Source: Candidatus Gastranaerophilales bacterium
Lineage (GTDB): Bacteria > Cyanobacteriota > Vampirovibrionia > Gastranaerophilales > Gastranaerophilaceae
Assembly (NCBI GenBank): GCA_023662705.1
Contig: JAMPIM010000060.1
Location: 1 to 8,770, forward strand
Direction of reading: 5' to 3'
Length of the DNA stretch: 8,770 nucleotides
Shown here: piece after piece, positions 5,316-8,770 of the stretch
Layout of the letters: each line of letters starts with the position of its first letter
Numbering within the stretch: position 1 is the stretch's first letter
The notes under the pieces: model-generated
Database searches by the model: none
Told to the model about the DNA's origin: nothing
What the model saw: the letters and a program-made list of their open reading frames with translations, nothing else
Program-made: the position numbers and the translations under genes

Positions 5316-7130
5316 TTAATTAGCTAATTTTGCTTTTTCTGCTTCAACCCAAGCTGTATAACTTGTCTTGAAGTCTGTTGTGAATGAAACAGCTGCTTGC
5401 TGTGGATTCAAATGACTATGTGTTAAACCAACAAAATTATGATCTACGGCACTCTTCGCTACAGCAGAGCTCTTTATATTATTGAATATTGTTGTAAATA
5501 CCGTATTATCAAATTCAATACCGTTAGCTTTACACATATTCATAGCTTTTTGAAGCATTTGAGGTTTCAATTTGTCAATCATTTCTTTTGCTTGATCTTC
5601 TGCTACTGTATTATTTCTACCTCTTGTAAATCCTGTTTGAATTCCGCCTTCTTGTAAATCTTCAAGCAGCCCAGGATTTGTTACATTACCGTCTTCGTCT
5701 TTAGCCATTACGGTGTAATCAATATCAACTAAATCCATATCTGTATTAGATTTATTCATTTCATCGACTCTTGCAGCAATATTGGTATTGAATGCTGTGA
5801 TGAAGTTTTGAACAATAGTTTGAATACCTTCATTTGCTGCGTATTTTTTATTTTTATTTAACAATCTATGGTTTGTCTTGTGAGTGCCAACACCGCTTAC
5901 TACCTGGTTTAATGTTTCTTGATATACGTTATCAAATACTTGAGCAATCTTATCAAAAGGAACACCTTTAGCTTTTAGCATACCTTCGATTTGAGCTTTA
6001 ATTTGGTCTTTTAATGATTCAAGCTGAGTACGGACATTTTCTTGAATGTTACCGCGGTTTTTCTTACCTTTTACGCTATATTTTTCATTGTTTGCATAAC
6101 CAGGAATTTTTGAATAATCAATAATGTCAGGATTAACGGAATATTCAGAACCTTTAATATCGGTAAATGCTTTTTCTGCTGCTGCTTCAGCTTTTGCAGC
6201 TTCGTCAGCTATGATTTGTTCTTTTTTGTTTACAGTGCTTAAGCCATCAATAAATGTCTGCATATCAGCTTTTAATTTTTCACCGTCAGTATATTTCTTC
6301 AATACACCTTCTAAGTTAGATTTTGTAACACTTTGCTCACCTAGCTTCGCAGTTACACCATTATCAAGAGCTGATTGCAACAAATATTTAGCACATTCTT
6401 TTAATCCTGCTAATTCTGAAGCCTCAATTGTATCACCATATCTTCCAATTCTTTCTTGATATTTAGCAACATCATCTGCTATTTTTTCAGAATCAGTTTT
6501 AGTTAACCATTCTTCCAAATGAGCTTTTAAATCAGCTGCAAGATTTGTACCTGTGTAAGATTTGATAAATGTATTAGCTGTAGCTTCCAATTGAGTTGCT
6601 AATGTTTTTTGCGCAGCATCTGTTAAACCTTCCGCTTTCGCATCTGATACCATATCATTAACAACATTTGTTTTAACAGTATTAGGGTCATTAGCTAATA
6701 CTTCATTTTTAATAGCTTCGTATTTTGCAGGAAGTTCCTTTTTGAAAGCTTCTGCCATTTTTGAAATATCACCGTTATAATTAGTTTCATAGTTTGCAAT
6801 TGCATCTCTTAATTTTGCAGTTACTTCAGGAATAAGAGTTGTACCGGCAAAGTCAATTGAAATATCCTGAGCCATGGCATTTACAGCTTCCTGCATTTGT
6901 TGTTTTTGTTCTAAAATAGCATATTCTTGTTCTGTGATTTCACCATCACCGTTTTTATCAACAAGAGAAAGTTCAATTTTATCAATATTATTTTCTTTCA
7001 AGAATGCATTAAATTCATCTTTAGAAATTTTACCGTCACCATCAACATCTTTGATATCATTAAATGACAATCTCTGACCATTCTGTAATGTTAAAGTTCC
7101 AAAATTGTTGATTCCTGAAAATCCGCTCAT
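5316..7130 (-). CDS. Unrecognised paired EF-hand protein with an internal duplication
   Basis: A 604-residue, mainly helical, soluble protein without a signal peptide or membrane segment. The N-terminus (MSGFSGINNFG) is followed by two canonical 12-residue EF-hand loops: DVDGDGKISKDE (28-39) and DKNGDGEITEQE (58-69), each with Asp at 1, Asp or Asn at 3, Asp at 5, Gly at 6, Ile at 8 and Glu at 12. This predicts a calcium-binding pair. The rest, rich in Ala, Lys and Glu, matches no family I know; residues 335-460 and 468-600 look like two copies of one unit. I start at ATG 7128-7130, with AAGGAG ten bases upstream. An ATG at 7182-7184 would add 18 residues (RKRKR) encoded by the purine-rich ribosome-site region itself, and is less likely. 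It is a single-gene unit with a strong terminator. Secretion by the flagellar or another signal-less route is possible but unsupported. Confidence 0.8.
   Translation of the reverse strand: MSGFSGINNFGTLTLQNGQRLSFNDIKDVDGDGKISKDEFNAFLKENNIDKIELSLVDKNGDGEITEQEYAILEQKQQMQEAVNAMAQDISIDFAGTTLIPEVTAKLRDAIANYETNYNGDISKMAEAFKKELPAKYEAIKNEVLANDPNTVKTNVVNDMVSDAKAEGLTDAAQKTLATQLEATANTFIKSYTGTNLAADLKAHLEEWLTKTDSEKIADDVAKYQERIGRYGDTIEASELAGLKECAKYLLQSALDNGVTAKLGEQSVTKSNLEGVLKKYTDGEKLKADMQTFIDGLSTVNKKEQIIADEAAKAEAAAEKAFTDIKGSEYSVNPDIIDYSKIPGYANNEKYSVKGKKNRGNIQENVRTQLESLKDQIKAQIEGMLKAKGVPFDKIAQVFDNVYQETLNQVVSGVGTHKTNHRLLNKNKKYAANEGIQTIVQNFITAFNTNIAARVDEMNKSNTDMDLVDIDYTVMAKDEDGNVTNPGLLEDLQEGGIQTGFTRGRNNTVAEDQAKEMIDKLKPQMLQKAMNMCKANGIEFDNTVFTTIFNNIKSSAVAKSAVDHNFVGLTHSHLNPQQAAVSFTTDFKTSYTAWVEAEKAKLAN
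5331..6128 (-). repeat. Diverged internal duplication in the EF-hand protein
   Basis: Residues 335-460 and 468-600 share landmarks in order. These are DIIDY against DIDY, KGKKNRGNIQENV against TRGRNNTVAEDQA, LKDQ against LKPQ, KAKGVPFD against KANGIEFD, FDNV against FNNI, and a closing helix (QNFITAFNTNIAARVDE against VSFTTDFKTSYTAWVEA). Earlier segments near 160-215 and 245-300 may be more distant copies. The similarity is at protein level; I see no DNA-level repeat. Confidence 0.6.
6924..7049 (-). other. Paired EF-hand calcium-binding loops (coding)
   Basis: The two loops occupy 7014-7049 and 6924-6959 on the minus strand, 30 residues apart. All side-chain calcium ligands of the classical loop are intact. 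The spacing is that of a helix-loop-helix pair, longer than the roughly 22-residue repeat of a dockerin. Confidence 0.85.
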
Positions 7131-7162
7131 GTTACTAATACTCCTTTTCCTTTTCCTCGTGC

Positions 7163-7183
7163 TGCAACAATTGCTCTGTTGCA
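7163..7183. repeat. Short inverted repeat upstream of the EF-hand gene
   Basis: TGCAACA and TGTTGCA form a 7-bp inverted repeat with a seven-base spacer, 33 bases before the chosen EF-hand start. It could be an operator or a leader hairpin. It overlaps the alternative upstream ATG at 7182-7184. Confidence 0.35.
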
Positions 7184-7235
7184 TATTATCCTTTACGGCA
7201 ATATTTAAAAAAACTTTAGATTTTAAAATTATTTT

Positions 7236-7253
7236 GTTACATTTCGTTACATT
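7236..7253. promoter_or_regulatory. Two GTTACATT direct repeats, candidate regulator site
   Basis: GTTACATT occurs at 7236-7243 and again at 7246-7253, a period of 10 bases, or about one helical turn. This is the arrangement bound by tandem dimers of OmpR/PhoB-type response regulators. The second copy overlaps TTGACT (7252-7257), a good -35 for the plus-strand zinc-ribbon gene; a weak TAAAAC at 7274-7279, 16 bases on, could be its -10. The site lies between two divergent genes and could control either or both. Confidence 0.4.
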
Positions 7254-7301
7254 GACTTAAGTGAATAATAAATTAAAACTATATAAGAATGAGGTTACGG
7301 A

Positions 7302-7679
7302 ATGTTTTTAACTAATTTATTTTGCTTAAAAAAGACATGTACACATGACAAAATCACCCCTGATATGGAATTCGGTTATTGTCCTGATTGCGGTAAATTA
7401 ATAAAAAATGAATGGTATATCACACGCTGCTCATGCTGCGGAGTAAAAATGCGAGCCTGTGCAAAGAATGGAGAAATTTATCCCCAGAACCATTTTTGTA
7501 CAAATTGCGGTTCAAAAGAATATATTGTAGAGAAACTCGACAAGATTAATTTTATTGATATAAATTTTGCAGTACTTCAAAAGAACGAAGCAGATGAAGA
7601 AGAAACAGCATTATATACTACCCAATGCTGGGAAGAAAAAAGAGGTGCGCTACCAAAACTGACAGTAAAATACCTGTAA
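7302..7679 (+). CDS. Small double zinc-ribbon protein, function unknown
   Basis: A 125-residue soluble protein with three Cys-x-x-Cys knuckles: CPDC (27-30), CSCC (43-46) and CTNC (66-69). Cys8, Cys13, His15 and Cys53 are further possible ligands. The knuckles could build one zinc ribbon plus a second site. Such small ribbons bind nucleic acid or partner proteins, but nothing here says which. GAGG (7291-7294) seven bases before the ATG supports the start. The tail from about residue 100 is acidic then basic. Its last 20 codons (from about residue 106) lie antisense to the end of spmB, so tail residues are constrained by the conserved gene opposite. It has divergent control with the EF-hand gene. 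Confidence 0.75.
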   Translation: MFLTNLFCLKKTCTHDKITPDMEFGYCPDCGKLIKNEWYITRCSCCGVKMRACAKNGEIYPQNHFCTNCGSKEYIVEKLDKINFIDINFAVLQKNEADEEETALYTTQCWEEKRGALPKLTVKYL

Positions 7680-8133
7680 TATCAGCTATAATTCCTGTTA
7701 ACAACGCATAACGAAATTTTTTGATACCGACAGAGCCAAAATATACCGTTAGCACATAGAACGTAGTTTCAGAGCTTCCAACCATTATTGCTGCAAGCTT
7801 TGTTATAAAATCATCAGCACCGTGTTTAGCTGCAAGTTCTGAAAACAATCCTAAAACTGCTGAGCCTGAAAGCGAGCGCGTAATCATTATCGGAACCAGA
7901 TCAGGTTCAACGGGCAAAAGTCCCGCAAACAAATCTAAAACACCTGACGCTCTAAACATTGAGATTGCAACAATAAGAGCAACCAAATAAGGAATAATTG
8001 AGACAGAAACTTTAAAACCGTCTTTTGCCCCTTCTACAAACTCTTCATACACGGGAACTTTTTTGAGCATGCCTGCACACAAAATTATTAAAATCATTAC
8101 CGGAAGGATTGAAAGAGATATTTTTTCTAACAT
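7618..8133 (-). CDS. spmB: SpmB, nucleoside-recognition (Gate) domain membrane protein
   Basis: A 171-residue integral membrane protein, close to the usual SpmB length. Diagnostic segments are VYEEFVEGAKDGFKVSVSII (28-47), RSLSGSAVLG (86-95) and GSSETTFYVLTVYFGSVGIK (119-138). Hydrophobic segments lie at about 6-21, 44-60, 111-130 and 145-166. Bacillus SpmB is needed with SpmA for spore-core dehydration, but the pair is also widespread in bacteria that do not sporulate, where the transported or sensed solute is unknown. The ATG (8131-8133) overlaps the end of spmA in ATGTTAG. GGAGG lies just upstream inside spmA, so the two are translationally coupled. The 3' end overlaps the zinc-ribbon gene by 62 bases. 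Confidence 0.93.
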   Translation of the reverse strand: MLEKISLSILPVMILIILCAGMLKKVPVYEEFVEGAKDGFKVSVSIIPYLVALIVAISMFRASGVLDLFAGLLPVEPDLVPIMITRSLSGSAVLGLFSELAAKHGADDFITKLAAIMVGSSETTFYVLTVYFGSVGIKKFRYALLTGIIADITGILLSVLVAHLFFLPSIG

Positions 8134-8711
8134 TTACCCCTCCAGACTTTTTTAAGAATTAACGCTGTTATAATAGCCGTAATAAATGCTATGCTTGTTA
8201 CAATAAGGGTCGGAAGCACAATATCTGTAGGATTTTTTGCTCCCAATCCCGCAAGAATTGCAATAACGGTTGCAGGAATTATTTGAAAACCTGCCGTATT
8301 CATACCCAAGAACATACACATACTGTCACTTGCAGTTTCTTTATCAGGATTTTCTTCCTGTAATTCTTGCATGACCTTTAAACCGATTGGAGTGGCTGCA
8401 TTGGTAAGTCCTAAAGCATTCGCACCAAGACTCATAGTTATATCACCAATTACGGGAGAATCCTTTTCTACATCCTTAAACAAAGGTTTTACAAGGGGGT
8501 AAATAAGTTTTGACAAAAGTTTAACCAGCCCTGATTTTTCCGCAATACGCATAACTCCAAGCCAGAAAGCCATTATACCTATTAAAGATATTGCGATTTT
8601 AACCGCAGTTTCACAGCCTTCAAGCATAGCAGAAACAACATTAGACAGAGTTCCGTTCACAAATCCCGCAATAATTGATACGCTTATTAAAATAAAAAAT
8701 ATGTAATTCAT
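8127..8711 (-). CDS. spmA: SpmA, nucleoside-recognition (Gate) domain membrane protein
   Basis: A 194-residue integral membrane protein of normal SpmA length. The family motif GLTNAATPIGLKVMQEL (101-117) is intact, preceded by SLGANA. Hydrophobic segments lie at about 3-20, 37-55, 140-157 and 165-186. It forms a two-gene unit with spmB, overlapping by seven bases, and the two Gate-domain proteins are expected to act together in the inner membrane. No Shine-Dalgarno sequence precedes the ATG at 8709-8711. A promoter at 8718-8746 would start transcription on the ATG. No sporulation gene is nearby, so the name should not be read as evidence for spores. Confidence 0.93.
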   Translation of the reverse strand: MNYIFFILISVSIIAGFVNGTLSNVVSAMLEGCETAVKIAISLIGIMAFWLGVMRIAEKSGLVKLLSKLIYPLVKPLFKDVEKDSPVIGDITMSLGANALGLTNAATPIGLKVMQELQEENPDKETASDSMCMFLGMNTAGFQIIPATVIAILAGLGAKNPTDIVLPTLIVTSIAFITAIITALILKKVWRGKC

Positions 8712-8717
8712 AAACTT

Positions 8718-8746
8718 ATATTAAAAAAAATTTTATTATTTGTCAC
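8718..8746 (-). promoter_or_regulatory. Promoter of spmAB, candidate leaderless start
   Basis: On the minus strand GTGACA (8741-8746) and TAATAT (8718-8723) are 17 bases apart. They match the -35 at five of six bases and the -10 at four of six. Six bases separate the -10 from the spmA ATG, so transcription would start on the A of the ATG, as proposed for recF. The spacer is very AT-rich, which makes chance matches more likely. Confidence 0.4.
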
Positions 8747-8770
8747 TATTTTTATATTAGTATATAATAT

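Noticed and set aside
6924..7049. Dockerin type I module (cellulosome)
   Set aside because: The two calcium loops are full EF-hands 30 residues apart with Glu at position 12, whereas dockerins have shorter repeats. No cohesin or glycosidase is nearby.
7131..7184. Upstream ATG for the EF-hand gene adding MQQSNCC...RKRKR
   Set aside because: The added residues are encoded by the purine-rich ribosome-site stretch, and AAGGAG serves the downstream ATG at 7128-7130. A weak AAAGGA before the upstream ATG keeps this open.
7618..8711. Evidence that the organism forms spores
   Set aside because: spmA and spmB homologues are common in non-sporulating phyla, and no other sporulation gene is present.
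1..8770. tRNA, rRNA, CRISPR arrays, insertion sequences or prophage genes
   Set aside because: No cloverleaf-like sequence, regular direct-repeat array, transposase or phage-type gene was seen on either strand.

Overview
The window is AT-rich bacterial chromosome with compact, mostly single-gene transcription units on both strands. It carries a flagellin, a MEMO1/AMMECR1 fusion protein, RecF, a SpmA/SpmB pair, a paired EF-hand protein without a signal peptide, and small unrecognised proteins starting with a Phe-x-Gly-type N-terminus (TNFNGY, NNFGTL). This set fits a gut-type, flagellated Gastranaerophilales (Melainabacteria, non-photosynthetic Cyanobacteriota) best. That assignment is inference from gene style, not a marker match; a low-GC Firmicute-like lineage is the main alternative.

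Layout. Positions 1-84 hold the 3' end of an unknown gene, coupled by an ATGA overlap to an exported TPR protein (81-638). This gene meets a small unknown gene on the minus strand (635-1192) tail to tail. A short divergent spacer leads to the plus-strand MEMO-AMMECR1 fusion gene (1276-2652), whose 3' end overlaps the 3' end of recF (2631-3710, minus). Upstream of recF lie the flagellin terminator and then the flagellin gene (3788-4897, minus). Next comes a 418-base non-coding stretch (4898-5315) with a structured flagellin leader, a possible 33-codon leader ORF, an extra minus-strand terminator and an inverted-repeat-rich patch. The EF-hand protein gene (5316-7130, minus) has its own strong terminator. 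A divergent control region (7131-7301) with two GTTACATT repeats 10 bases apart precedes a plus-strand double zinc-ribbon protein (7302-7679). This gene overlaps spmB tail to tail, and spmB is translationally coupled to spmA (minus).

No single new enzymatic system is visible. The parts most worth a second look are the flagellin leader, the lineage-specific EF-hand protein with its internal duplication, and two genes (recF, spmA) whose best promoter puts the transcript start on the start codon itself. All three convergent gene pairs overlap at their stops, and no intrinsic terminator is visible between them.
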